From: Beroe forskalii
Taxonomy: Eukaryota; Ctenophora; Nuda; Beroida; Beroidae
DNA length: 64,000 bases
Reading direction: 5' to 3'
Assembly (NCBI GenBank): GCA_011033025.1
Contig: WFMF01000092.1
Span: forward strand, 1 to 64,000
The notes under the pieces were generated by a model. It was not told where the DNA came from. It did not search any database and saw only the letters and a list, made by a program, of their open reading frames with translations. Position numbers and translations under genes: made by a program. Shown here piece by piece: positions 12,445 to 23,759 of the stretch (position 1 is its first letter; each line of letters starts with the position of its first letter).

Positions 12445-13375
12445 ATTACCTTAGTACAGAATATATTTTATACATCACATTATTCGTACGAATTTTGAAT
12501 TTTTTTCGTTTAAATTTCATGTCGTATAAAATTTATGAAGTATAAATTATGTGGCGTACAAATTTCCATTCTTCATTCTTGTTGCCACTTCATGTGACTG
12601 TCAACCGTACATTGAAACGTATTGAACAGGATTCTAGTGCTTAGTAGTTAGTATTTTAGCGCTGAGATTACTAGATGCCTTAGAATTTCTCCACGAATAG
12701 ATGACAAAAAAAGTAAATACAGGAAAAGCTGCTCTTCGAACTCTGCATGCAAAGACAATATCAAATGCTTTTACAGAAGGAAAGTGAAATATTTTAAAAG
12801 GATGATCTGCAGCTGGTAGAGAGGAAGCAGTGAAAAGAATATGTGATACTCAAAACATATTACTGATGGCTTAGTGGACCCGTTCTCTTGTCTCACATTG
12901 AATTATTAATTTCAAAATTTTTACTGAATTCATCAAAACGAATTTCTATTTTCTTGTGCCCATATTTGGGCACGGCGCAGCGGCGGCGCCAGTGGGTCTG
13001 GGGGTACCAAACCTGGCCAAAAAGTTGGCCCACGGGGTAAACCTTTTGGGTCAACCGTTATCTCAGAAACGTGTTTTCCCAAAAATTTGGCTTGAACCCC
13101 CCCCCCCCCCCCTTAACTTCCATATATTTCCTTACAAACAATAGGTAGGTTTGAAACTAATGGTTACATCATACCTAATAACATGATACTGTGTTTAACT
13201 ACACAAACTTTAGGGGCAATTTTTGATAGTAATCATAACATACACATAATATACGGCATATGTCGACAATCATCCTCACGTGATACTATATAATGTACCA
13301 CTAGAACAGGTGTTTGGAATAACATATCTACAGACATTCAGCCATTTCGACACAATACCCCCTTCACTAATGGTA
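12445..13375. other. Arm sequence with unequal homopolymer
   Basis: No gene recognised. A run of 16 C at 13097-13112 is matched by only 8 G in arm 2 (26957-26964). The GC-rich block 12,960-13,090 occurs in both arms with small indels. Confidence 0.45.
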
Positions 13376-13412
13376 CATGATACATAATACTATAATATTG
13401 TAATATGTACAG

Positions 13413-15695
13413 TAGTACAGTCAAATCTGGCCGAAAATGGCCCAAAATCGGAACAAATTCTACACCAAGCGATTTTGACTGTTTTCTATAGTTTTTTGCC
13501 CAAAAAATCGATCTAGCAACTTTCCGAGACTTTCCGGAGTGGGGAAAGTGCCGAAAAATCGATTTTTAGTTGAGGTGCAGCCGACTGACCAGTGAAAATT
13601 CGTAACTTGGCCCAGGAAGGTCGTAGAGACTTCGTTTTAGGCTTAAAAGAAGCGCAATGGCCATGTTTATATACGACTTGTTAATAAAGATATGCCCTAA
13701 AATGCTCAGGAACAGAGTTATGGGCGAAAAACTGTTTTTTGGGCACCTACGGTGACATTGTGGAAGCGATTTTTGGTTTTCGGCCCGGGAAGGTCAGAGA
13801 CTTCGTTTTAGGCTTAAAAGAAGCGCAATGGCCATGTTTATATACGACTTGTAAATAAACATATGCCCTAAAATGCTCAGGAACAGAGTTATGGGCGAAA
13901 AACTGATTTTTTGGGCCCCCGCAAGACATTTTGGAAGCGATTTTTGTATCTCGGCCCAGGAAGGTCGTAGAGACTTCGTTTTAGGCTTAAAAGAAGCGCA
14001 ATGGCCATGTTTATATACGACTTGTTAATAAACACATTCCCTAAAATGCTCAGGAACAGAGTTATGGGCGAAAAACTTTTTTGGGCACCCGCGAGACATT
14101 TTGGAAGCGATTTTTGTATCTCGGCCCAGGAAGGTCGTAGAGACTTCTGTTTTAGGCTTAAAAGAAGTGAAAATGGCCTTTGAACAGAGTTATGGGCGGA
14201 AAACTTTTTGGGCAATAAACATTGTGGAAGTTCAAAATGCCCAGGAAAGAGTTATAGGGAAAAACTTTTTTAAAAAAGCAGGAAGGGACTTGTTAATAAA
14301 CTCTTGGCCTAATGAAGGTCATAGAGAACTGTTTTTTGTTTTTTAAAAGGAATGTCATAGAAGCTTGATTTTGGACTACGGCTTGTTAATATAATTATAT
14401 GCCCTAAAATGCTGAGGAACTTTGTTATATACGCAGGAAAACTATGAATCTTTTAGGCACCTGTTTTCGGCCCAGGAATGTCATAGAAGCTGATTTTGGA
14501 CATCTCTGCCCAGGAATAAACAGATTTCCTCAAATGCCCAGAACAGTTATGGCAAAAATTTTTTGGTGTTTTGGGCATTTTAAGACAAGGCATGATATTT
14601 CTGCATCTGCCTGAGAGCAATTTTATAGATTCCTAGCTCAGAAAATCATGTTTTGGCTGGAATTAGACGTTTATGCTCAGCAAAGCACTATGGAATAAGT
14701 TTTAGGTATTGCTAAACATACAGGTCGTAGAGCTAGGTGTCATCAATGATTCATTGATGATGATTGATGATTCATTGATTCAATGAATCATCAATCATCA
14801 TCTTTTACATTAGCCCCTAATAGTCTACACGGTTGCGGTTCTTTTAAGTTTTAAGCCCTTCTTGGGGCAAAGCTGTGATACGAAAATTGTGTTTGCCTTA
14901 GTAGGGAGCCCCATATCAGTTTCATCAAATCCATACAAGTATGTATTAAACATGGCCATTGCATTATTTTAATAAGTTCCAATGACCTTCCTAGGCTGAG
15001 ATACAGCCCAGGAAAATTGCCTCTACTCAGAAGAAAACTAAAATTACATAACTTTGTTCTAAAGCATTTTAGGACATATCTTTGATAACAAGTAGTACAT
15101 AATACACACGCCCATTGCGCGTATTTTAAGCACACAATAAAATCTCTACTCAAGACTCTTGGGCGAGATACAAAAAATTGCTTCCACAATGTCTCGTGGG
15201 TGCCCGAAACATCAGTTTTTCGCCCATAACTCGGTTCCTGAGCATTTCAGGGCATATGTTCATTAACAAGTCGTATATAAACATGGGCATTGCGCTTCTC
15301 TTAAGCCTAAAACGAAGTCTCTACGACCTTCCTGAGCCGAGATACAAAAATTGCTTCATCAATGTCTTGCGGGTGACCAAAAACAGTTTTTCGCCCATAA
15401 CTCTGTTCCTGAGCATTTTAGGGCATATGTTTATTTACAAGTCGTATATAAACATGGCCATTGCGCTTCTTTTAAGCCTAAAACGAAGTCTCTACGACTT
15501 TCCTGGGCCAACTTACGATTTTTCACAGGTCAGTCGGCTGCGCCTCAATGAACAATCGATTTTTCGGCACTTTCCCCACCCCGGAAAGTCCCGGAAAGTT
15601 GCTAGATCGATTTTTTGTGCGAAAAACTATAGAAAACAGTCAAAATCGCTTGGTGTAGAATTTGTTCCTGAAAAAATTAGGATTTGACTGTACTA
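13413..15695. mobile_element. Arm 1-specific 2.28 kb foldback element with 171-bp internal repeats
   Basis: Absent from arm 2, where the site is CTG at 23645-23647. The ends TAGTACAGTCAAATC / GATTTGACTGTACTA are perfect inverted repeats inside a longer imperfect inverted repeat of about 200 bp. The flanks repeat CAG (13410-13412, 15696-15698), so a 3-bp duplication is the simplest reading; a TA target with element ends CAGTCAAATC, as in pogo/Tc1 types, is an alternative. Internally a unit of about 171 bp (start GGCCCAGGAAGGTCG) repeats at 13610, 13783, 13953 and 14124, and in inverse orientation at about 15,180-15,510. No transposase found. Confidence 0.75.
14741..14802. repeat. Near-perfect hairpin in centre of foldback element
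   Basis: GATGATGATTGATGATTCATTGA is followed after TTC by its reverse complement, preceded by a further ATCAATGATTCATTG copy. It lies near the middle of the foldback element, so it is probably part of its symmetry. Confidence 0.7.
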
Positions 15696-15698
15696 CAG

Positions 15699-16366
15699 GT
15701 GAGTCAGATCCTTATCCGTAGACTGCATCACGATGTTGAGGACAAGACCTGGGTCTTGAATATGCCTGTCTAGTGTCTAACTTTATTGTTGACAGCATTT
15801 CCTTCCATAATGGTGAATTTTACAAGTGCCATGCTGTATCAAAAACCAAAGAGCTACGTTTGGGTCAGTTTGGGTACCTGATAACCGAAACATTTCTATG
15901 TTATCCATTTGATTTTCACTTCTATTACAAAAAGCATGAGCAATGATCATGCATTCAATGAGTTCCATTTTACTTTTTACTCACATATTCAATCTTGTTG
16001 GTATTATTCTATTAGCTTTAAATAAAGCAACTGAAATGAACTTCTCATTTCAACGTTTAAAAATAAATAATAATCAACCTTGAGAGGTACTCTAGTACTA
16101 AAGAGTAAAGGTATGTGACTGACGGCTGTACCCAAGTGTTAGATCTTGATACTTTGCTAAAGAGATAAGCTGCGATGGTAACTTTACACACACACACCGA
16201 CACAGGAGGCACTTGCCATTGGGACTACAATAGAATTAACAGGCTGCACATAACAGAGCCTGTACATTCTACTCACAGTGTAATTATCACAATGTTGATT
16301 ATACACATGTCCTGTGGTGACTTGGGATAGATGTACCTAGTTAAGACGTTAAATTATAAATAACAC
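15699..16366. other. Arm sequence without recognised gene
   Basis: Matches 22986-23670 in arm 2 with a few indels. A CA tract lies at about 16187-16197. Nothing else supportable. Confidence 0.45.
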
Positions 16367-16368
16367 TA

Positions 16369-17977
16369 CAGGTGTTTGCCTCACAAAAGTCCCACTATTT
16401 TTCATCATGTCATAAATCATCTAATTCATTATTATTTTGTTTTTTATTCATCTCTAAGGTTGGAGGAGAAGCTGAATTTTTCTTCCCGGATGATTGAAAT
16501 GGAGAAAATTGAGTTTTCATTTTGAAATTTTGTCCTAAAAAACGTATAGGTCTACACCTAGCCTCACAAAAGTCCCATTGAAAAATTTTTCTTTTCTTCT
16601 GTTATGAAAATGCTACATAATTGGAACTATGCAGGCTCATTATTTGATTCAATTGCCTTCATCCTGAAAGCATTGTCGGTGTTAACAAACGAAATTTATG
16701 TCATATTTTGGAGATTTGAAATAAATTATGCCTCACAAAAGTCCCATGATAGAAATAAAGCTACATTTGTTGTTTAAGCAAAAATAAATCTCTCGATATG
16801 ACTGTTTTTAAGGATGCTAAATAAGTTAAATTTGTGTAATAGATGGTTTCCTTGAACACCTGAATGGCTAAATGGAGTAAAGATTTCATGCAATCAATTG
16901 GTACTTTTGTGAGGCAATATTGTATTTGGCTATATTATTCAAACAAATTTCGTAATTTTCTTATCCTCAAATTTTGCATTGTATTTTTGAAGATGTTTAT
17001 TGACCTATGAAAAGATTTCGTATTTTCAACCTTTTCCAAAGAAAATTGACGGTTAAAGCCTCAACAAAAATTTCTACCCACAAAATATTGTTTTTTCAGT
17101 CATATTTGGATAAATGGTAGCTATTTGAGTCACCAGCCATTATGTTAGCTTCCTTTTTGTCCCAAAGATATGCCTAATAGAAAGGAATTGGCAAATGCAA
17201 AATTATTTTTCGTTCAAAACTTTTTTTTCGAAAGTTTGGACTTTTGTGAGGCATAAATGGTGATTTCTCTCATTGCCTCACAAAAGTCCAATCCATTTTT
17301 TTTCTTTTTTATAGATGCAATGAAGCATTGATGCTGCTGATACTAATCTGACATTCTGAAAATCAAATTATCTTGCTTTATTTTGCCATTCCAGGCATTA
17401 TAAAGAAAGTCCATGATATTTTTATTGGCTTGAAAATGTGTTATGCCTCACAAAAGTCCTTTTTGAAAATATTTTGGGCATTTTGAATTTTCAAGCATGA
17501 TTATTTACTATAAATAGGTCATGAAAGTTCATACTACAAGACCAATATGCTTTTTATAAAACATCTAAAAGCCAATACAACCTAATTCTATTTTAAGGTA
17601 TGGTACTTTTGTGAGGCAATGGTATTTTTTCAACTTTTTTTTCTTGTTTTTGATCACAAATTTTCTAAACTTCGTTTATATGTTCTGTTTATATGGGTTC
17701 AATTCAATCATACCCCCTTTTCATGACTTATCTTCAACGGATTAATCATGATAGGCACCCAGAACAATTCCATGGCCTAAAAATTTGTATTTATTGAGTC
17801 ATTGCCTGTAAAATAAAAACCATTCAAGCTTTTATGGTCTGAGGAAGTTTACTTTGTTCTTTCATTAACACAGTTTCAGGATCAAAAACTACTCATATGT
17901 AGGATATAATTTCTTGTGCATACATTTTATGCGATAGGACTTTTGTGAGGCATGGAATTTTGTGAGGCATTCACCTG
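16369..17977. mobile_element. Arm 1-specific 1.61 kb TA element with iterated GCCTCACAAAAGTCC motif
   Basis: Flanked by TA (16367-16368, 17978-17979); ends CAGGTG/CACCTG. The motif GCCTCACAAAAGTCCC abuts both termini and is iterated inside: forward at about 16378, 16560, 16731, 17275 and 17448; reverse near 16903, 17249, 17600, 17938 and 17955. No ORF of note. Arm 2 keeps the empty TA at 22983-22984. The TA is the central dinucleotide of the CTAG 3' end of a Helitron, so this element split a Helitron terminus. Probably Tc1/mariner-mobilised; inferred from TSD only. Confidence 0.85.
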
Positions 17978-18457
17978 TAGCAGGCCCGTTGGGCCTGCAA
18001 GCACACAACTCACTCGGCGCTGCTACGCAGCACCTCGTTCGCAAATTTTAGACATGACCATTCAAATTGATTGTACACGTTTTTAAACCTTAAATTGCTC
18101 TTAACGGTTACTATTGTTATCACCGACTAAGTGCTGATAATCGGCCGACCTTTGCCACAATTTTATGAAAACTATCCATCTGGAATATCCTCCGTTATTC
18201 AAGTAATGTCAATTCTCCATTACGAAATCTCGAATTTGAAGTTAAGAAAATGTCAAATTTTCAAAAACTACAGCAGCGTAATAGAAAGCGCTGTCAAAGA
18301 ACTGATTATAATCTGCACGTGCACAAAATTTAGTTTCCATAGCAACGGCACCAATATGCACCATTTAGTCTTAATTTCTCTTGATATTTACTTGGCAAGC
18401 TGAAAAAAATTTACAGCGATGGGGAAAAAAACGCGAAACTTCACTTTATATATAAGA
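17978..18457 (-). mobile_element. Helitron (arm 1 copy of 22488-22985)
   Basis: On the minus strand it runs from TCTTATATATAAAGTGAAG (5' end, at 18457) to the hairpin GCAGGCCCAACGGGCCTGC and CTAG. The CTAG is split by the 16369-17977 insertion. There is no Rep/helicase coding, so it is non-autonomous. It abuts the next Helitron copy directly. Confidence 0.75.
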
Positions 18458-18694
18458 CTAGCAGGCCCGTTGAACCTGCTAACACACAGCTAACTCGACG
18501 CTACTACGCAGCACCTCTTTCGCAAATTTTAAACACTACAATTCAAATTGATTGGACAGTTTTTAATTTTACCGCATCAAAATATTCCTATCAGATCAAA
18601 TATATAAAACATTAAATTTCATGAAGGAGCAGATTGGAAAATAGAAATTCGTTGGTCACTCTTAGTCGTATAAAACCATGTGAATTTTGTTCCG
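18458..18694 (-). mobile_element. Helitron 3' portion truncated at LINE (arm 1 copy of 21380-22181)
   Basis: Begins (minus-strand 3' end) with CTAG at 18458 and the hairpin variant GCAGGTTCAACGGGCCTGC. It matches 22181 back to 21946, then stops at the LINE tail at 18695. This point is the inner boundary of the palindrome. Confidence 0.7.
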
Positions 18695-19500
18695 AAATAA
18701 ATAAATAAATAACAAATACTTATACATCGCCTAAAGCTAAAACAGGTATCTACCAAGACGCAATGTCAAAAAATTAACCCAGCCATCAAAAGCGATTCAT
18801 AATTAAATAACATCTTAATCACTAGCCAAATAAATCACTTAAGCATTGCTTATCACTCAACATAAATGACCTAAATCACTTGAGCATTGCTAAACACGTA
18901 ACATGAATTACTTTATAAATGCCATCTGAAAGTAGTATGTTTTAAGTTCCTTTTTAAACTCATCTACATTGCTACAAGTCCTAATTTCATAAGGAAGTCT
19001 ATTCCAAATATTTGGAGCTGCAAAACTGAATGCTCTATCTGTCTGCATATAGTTAGGAACTTTAGGCATATCAAGAAGAAAATGATCATTCTCATTTCTA
19101 AGTGATTTTTTAGCCTGGCCTTTAATAGTTAACAATTTAGATAAATAAGGAGGAGCAATATTATTGATACACTTATAGGCCATTAGTGCAATTTTATAGT
19201 CAATCCTAAACTTAACAGGTAAAAAATGAGCTTCTTTCAGAAATGGAGTTATGTGATCAAACAGTTTTATCTTTTTTCCAAATAGAAATCTTGCACAGGC
19301 ATTCTGAATCTTTTGCAGTTTGTTAACAAGGTATGCAGGCAGTCCAACATAGAGTCCATTACAATAGTCCAGTTTGGACAAAATCAGACAATACACCAAC
19401 TTCTTTTTGAGTAAGAAGTTGAGTTTTGAACCAATTGATCTGAGGTTGCAAAGATTGACAAAGCATATTTTAACCAAAGCATATTTTAACCACATATTTT
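18695..19500 (-). mobile_element. 5'-truncated LINE
   Basis: The minus-strand 3' tail is the tetranucleotide microsatellite (ATTT)n at about 18695-18712, then a 3' UTR, then an RT C-terminal ORF. The 5' edge near 19,470-19,500 is a run of TGGTTAAAATATG copies. The tail type and protein suggest a CR1/L2/Rex1-group LINE; the exact clade is uncertain. Confidence 0.7.
18908..19495 (-). pseudogene. LINE reverse transcriptase C-terminal fragment
   Basis: 195 residues covering the region downstream of the RT palm. LSKLDYCNGLYVGLP, KIQNACARFL, ITPFLKEAHFLPVKFRIDYK and APNIWNRLPYEIR are the conserved series found after the YADD motif in Jockey/CR1-type LINE polymerases. The catalytic palm and the endonuclease are missing, so the copy is dead on arrival. 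It contains no internal stop, so it is probably young. It is found only in arm 1 at the palindrome inner edge. Confidence 0.8.
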
Positions 19501-21008
19501 AACCATCTTATGCTATACAACATTTTCACCCATGTATGCATACATGTGGGAACAATGGACAACAGGAAAGGTGCTGGCAGGTGCAATTGTTATTTACAAT
19601 TGATATATTTCTAAATTTTTATTTCTTTCACACTAGGTTTCTTCATCATGAATAGCTGTGCAATTTTATCCTAATCAACTGCTTCAATCATGATAACTTG
19701 ATGAGATGCACCACTTATGTCTTCGAGGTACTCTCTTGTATGAAATAAACTTCTTAGTTGCTGTTTCTTCCTTTAAATACTGTAGGCTAAAGCAGCAGTA
19801 TTTTCATCCTTACTTGGCTGAAAATAAGTTGCTATAAGTATTCATGAATTATAAATGAATAAAGATATGAGAAACAGAAACTTGTTTATATTGCTTCAAA
19901 ACAATTCTATCCAGTATCATATTTAAAATTTTCAGTGATCAGTGGAAAACTTAACCCTGCTAACTTTGAAGGTTTGTGTTCTTCATTGATTCTGTTTAAA
20001 TAAATATAATGTTTAATAGATATAAGTTCAACAGTTATTTCACAAACATAAACTCTATTTCACAAACATAAACTCTAAAACTAATGGAAATACTTATTTT
20101 TTCAAGTGGTGACCCATGACCATTGACTACATGGTGTATGCCATAATTTTCAAGGTCAAGGTGAAGCTAACACTTTGTATGTTGGTTAATGGGTGAGGCG
20201 TGCCAATTTTATAATCAAAGGCATACAACATTGAACATATTATAGTTGCCTTTAACTCAATAACTCATTAAAGCACTATACTATAGAACTAGATTATGCC
20301 CAAACCGGCTGAATAGCAGGCACCAACTTTACTGAATAAACCATGGCATTTTCTTGTCCAAATTCAATGCCTGTATAAATGTTTCCTTGATAAAATCATT
20401 ATTAATTTCGTCGTGACCACATACTAAGCGGTTACATGTCGAAGTGGTGACAGCTGAGATCATGGAACCGGATTATACCCCGACCGGAAATAGCTGGGAC
20501 CTACTATTCTCTGACAGTATTTCTTTCCTCTCGGGTCTGACGACCCTCATCCAGATTCAACACTTAAGTAGATTTTTGAGTGCTCCTTTATAAAATAAAA
20601 TTTCATTTTAAGCTTTTTTTCACTGTAATTCAGTGAAGACCGTATAATCAAACTTACACGGTCACTAAAAAAGGCTTGGGAGGGGTATAATGCAACTTAC
20701 ATGGTTGCCGATATTAGACTTGGAGCTGAGTATAATGATTTCTGTCACTCATGACTGATTCAAGCTCACATGCTTAAATTCAGATTCGTGTACCACTTTC
20801 ATTGTGTGTCGTGTTGGGAACCAAGAATGGAAAGGAATCTCTTCTAAAGGTCTTGTTCCAAACTATGACTCATCCTCTCAAATCTTGTTAGTGAATGTAT
20901 ATATCTTACTTTGAACTTTGTTTTTAGAGTAAAATTAACTTCTAAAAAGTTACTTACTGGACATTACCAATTTTGTGCCTACCTCTCATCTCCTAAACAT
21001 TGTTTCAG
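19501..21008. other. Palindrome spacer, mostly non-coding
   Basis: Single-copy sequence between the arms. A pair of diverged repeats lies near 20290-20335 and 20463-20510 (GATTAT..CC.ACCGG..AATAGC). The block at about 20,515-20,610 is a reverse-oriented relative of 55,830-55,910. No gene before the exon-like island at 21009. Confidence 0.45.
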
Positions 21009-21126
21009 CACTGTACCCCCAGTGGGAAGTTGCCTTGCTGTTGAAGTGTGGGAGCGCAAGACGTTTCACTCAGTCAGGAGCTCTGATATACACCTTGAGC
21101 TCATTGACATCCCTTTCAGAAATAAG
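21009..21126 (+). CDS. Putative internal coding exon, product unknown
   Basis: 118 bp with a pyrimidine-rich acceptor (CTAAACATTGTTTCAG) and a strong donor (GTATGTATG). One frame is open throughout and reads a protein-like stretch (AVEVWERKTF, DIHLELIDIPFRNK), entering with one base to complete a codon and leaving in phase 0. A second frame is also open, which weakens the case. I do not recognise the family. It lies in the palindrome spacer. If real, the host gene on the plus strand would have one arm in each flanking intron, with the channel gene nested inside. Confidence 0.35.
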
Positions 21127-21379
21127 GTATGTATGAATCATCTAGTATCTACTGATCCTTATGAATTACGTGGAACTACCGTTTGCCCGCGAAATTCGCG
21201 GAAACTCAATCATAATGAGCATGAATACTATGAATTGAATGTTTCGAGTTCTAGCCTATAAACAAACGCACACGGAAGTGTACCAATTAGTGTCAGTGAC
21301 TGAACTAAATTGAAAAACTAAATTATATTCATACATATTAACTAGAAAATGTTAGGAACTATTCCCATTGAGTATATCA

Positions 21380-22181
21380 TCTTATATATAAAGTGAAAGT
21401 CACACGTGAATAATGTTTGTCTGTAATTCCGTATACAATTAAATTTGAGCTTGCCAAGATGATATCAAGAGAAACGAATGCAAAAGGGAGAAATGAGGCG
21501 CTGTTGCTATGGAAACCAATTTTTGCGCACGTGCAGATTATAATCAGTGCTATGCGAGAGCTTTCTATTACGCTACTACTGTTAAATGCTGTGTTGACAT
21601 AGTTTTTGAAAATTTGACGTTTTCATTACTTCACATGGAGAATGGACCTAACTTGAATAACGGAGGATATTTCAGGTAGATAGTTTTCATAAAACTGTGG
21701 CAGGGTTTCTCGATGATCAATAATGATAACAACTTAGTAATTGTGGTTCAAAAATTTACCGTTAAGAGCAATTCAAAGTTTACGAAAGCGTTCAATCTAA
21801 TCGAGTCAAATATTAGTCAAATACATATAGCTGAAGCAGGTACTGAAGAATTGATCCTGGCCTGGAACAATGTAAACAAAACAAAATTGTCCAATGTAAG
21901 TATGAGAATCAGGTGTCAGAATTGAAATCATGTTGGAATCTAAACGGAACAAAATTCACATGGTTTAGCACGACTAAGAGTGACCAACGAATTTCTATTT
22001 TCCAATCTGCTCCTTCATAAAATTTAATATTTTATATATTTGATCTGATAGGAATATTTTGATGCGGTAAAATTAAAAACTGTCCAATCAATTTGAATTG
22101 TAGTGTTTAAAATTTGCGAAAGAGGTGCTGCGTAGTAGCGTCGAGTTAGCTGTGTGTTAGCAGGTTCAACGGGCCTGCTAG
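21380..22181 (+). mobile_element. Helitron, 802 bp, first of three in a head-to-tail row
   Basis: 5' TCTTATATATAAAGTG after an A; 3' hairpin GCAGGTTCAACGGGCCTGC then CTAG. The sequence between holds only short ORFs with no Rep/helicase. The 3' subterminal block carries the palindrome GAGGTGCTGCGTAGTAGCG. Confidence 0.8.
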
Positions 22182-22487
22182 TCTCTAATATAATTTCGCA
22201 ACCTCTGTATTATTTACTCCGTCACGTTTTTTGTCCTTTTGTAGACACATTTTGAAGCGTGCACGTGCAGCTTTGGTATAGGCGCGCGCGTTGCTATGGT
22301 TACATATTGCGCGCGCGTTCATTTCTGTTCAATGCTGTTTTGAATACGTTGATCCGTAATAACTTTTGATGTGATTGGAATTTTTTGATGCGGTAAAATG
22401 TATTTAGTTAATTTGAATTTTGCGAACGAGGTGCTGCGTAGCAGCGCCGAGTGAGCTGTGTATTTGCAGGCCCCACGGGCCTGCTAG
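22182..22487 (+). mobile_element. Helitron, 306 bp, present only in arm 2
   Basis: Starts TCTCTAATATAATTTCG directly after the CTAG of the previous copy. Ends with hairpin GCAGGCCCCACGGGCCTGC and CTAG directly before the next TC. In arm 1 the flanking two Helitrons are joined without it (18457/18458). Confidence 0.8.
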
Positions 22488-22985
22488 TCTTATATATAAA
22501 GTGAAGTTTCGCGTTTTTTTCCCCATCGCTGTAAATTTTTTTCAGCTTGCCAAGTAAATATCAAGAGAAATTAAGACTAAATGGTGCATATTGGTGCCGT
22601 TGCTATGGAAACTAAATTTTGTGCACGTGCAGATTATAATCAGTTCTTTGACAGCGCTTTCTATTACGCTACTACTGTTTAATGACGTGCTGTAGTTTTT
22701 GAAAATTTGACATTTTCTTAACTTCAAATTCGAGATTTCGTAATGGAGAATTGACATTACTTGAATAACGGAGGATATTCCAGATGGATAGTTTTCATAA
22801 AATTGTGGCAAAGGTCGGCCGATTATCAGCACTTAGTCGGTGATAACAATAGTAACCGTAAGAGCAATTTAAGGTTTAAAAACGTGTACAATCAATTTGA
22901 ATGGTCATGTCTAAAATTTGCGAACGAGGTGCTGCGTAGCAGCGCCGAGTGAGTTGTGTGCTTGCAGGCCCAACGGGCCTGCTAG
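22488..22985 (+). mobile_element. Helitron, 498 bp, third in the row
   Basis: Starts TCTTATATATAAAGTGAAG; ends hairpin GCAGGCCCAACGGGCCTGC plus CTAG, followed by T. Matches 17978-18457 in arm 1. The internal open frame (22542-22832) has counterparts in other copies but no recognisable domain. Confidence 0.8.
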
Positions 22986-23759
22986 TGTTATTTATAATTT
23001 AACGTCTTAACTAGGTACATCTATCCCAAGTCACCACAGGACATGTGTATAATCAACATTGTGATAATTACACTGTGAGTAGAATGTACAGGCTCTGTTA
23101 TGTGCAGCCAGTTAATTCTATTGTACTCCCAATGGCAAGTGCCTCCTGTGTCGGTGTGTGTGTAAAGTTACCATCGCAGCTTATCTCTTTAGCAAAGTAT
23201 CAAGATCTAACACTTGAGTTCAGCCGTCAGTCACATACCTTTACTCTTTAGTACTAGTACCTCTCAAGGTTGATTATTATTCATTTTTAAACGTTGAAAT
23301 GAGAAGTTCATTCCAGTTGCTTTATTTAAAGCTAATAGAATAATACCAACAAGATTGAATATGTGAGTAAAAAGTAAAATGGAACTCATTGAATGCATGA
23401 TCATTGCTCATGCTTATTGTAATAGAAGTGATTAGTGAAAATCAAATGGATAACATAGAAATGTTTCGGTTATCAGGTACCCAAACTGACCCAAACGTAG
23501 CTCTTTGGTTTTTGATACAGCATGGCACTTGTAAAATTCACCATTATGGAAGGAAATGCTGTCAACAATAAAGTTAGACATATTCAAGACCCAGGTCTTG
23601 TCCTCAACATCGTGATAAAGTCTACAGATAAGGATCTGACTCAGCTGTACATATTACAATATTATAGTATTATGTATCATGCCCAGTGACAGAATACCTA
23701 TTTTGGGTCGTCGAGCGCAGATTTTCACTACTCAATTTGGTCGCCATCGTTTCAAGAAT

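Larger units (their letters stand above)
2757..18694 (+). repeat. Arm 1 of giant inverted duplication
   Basis: The sequence recurs as its reverse complement at 21946-39271. Matching landmarks include the channel gene (8602-9699 vs 34178-35265), the TA element (11576-12187 vs 27877-28481) and Helitron ends (about 17980-18694 vs 21946-22985). The arms are near identical over long stretches, with substitutions and 1-3 bp indels. Arm 1 alone holds insertions at 4199-6025, 13413-15695 and 16369-17977, and the LINE at its inner edge. Confidence 0.92.

Noticed and set aside
13097..13112. Run of 16 C as a possible functional element
   Set aside because: The length differs from 8 in the other arm; simple homopolymer instability or read error is enough.
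15178..15687. 169-residue frame
   Set aside because: It lies across the inverted 171-bp repeats of the foldback element and repeats with their period, so it is not a gene.
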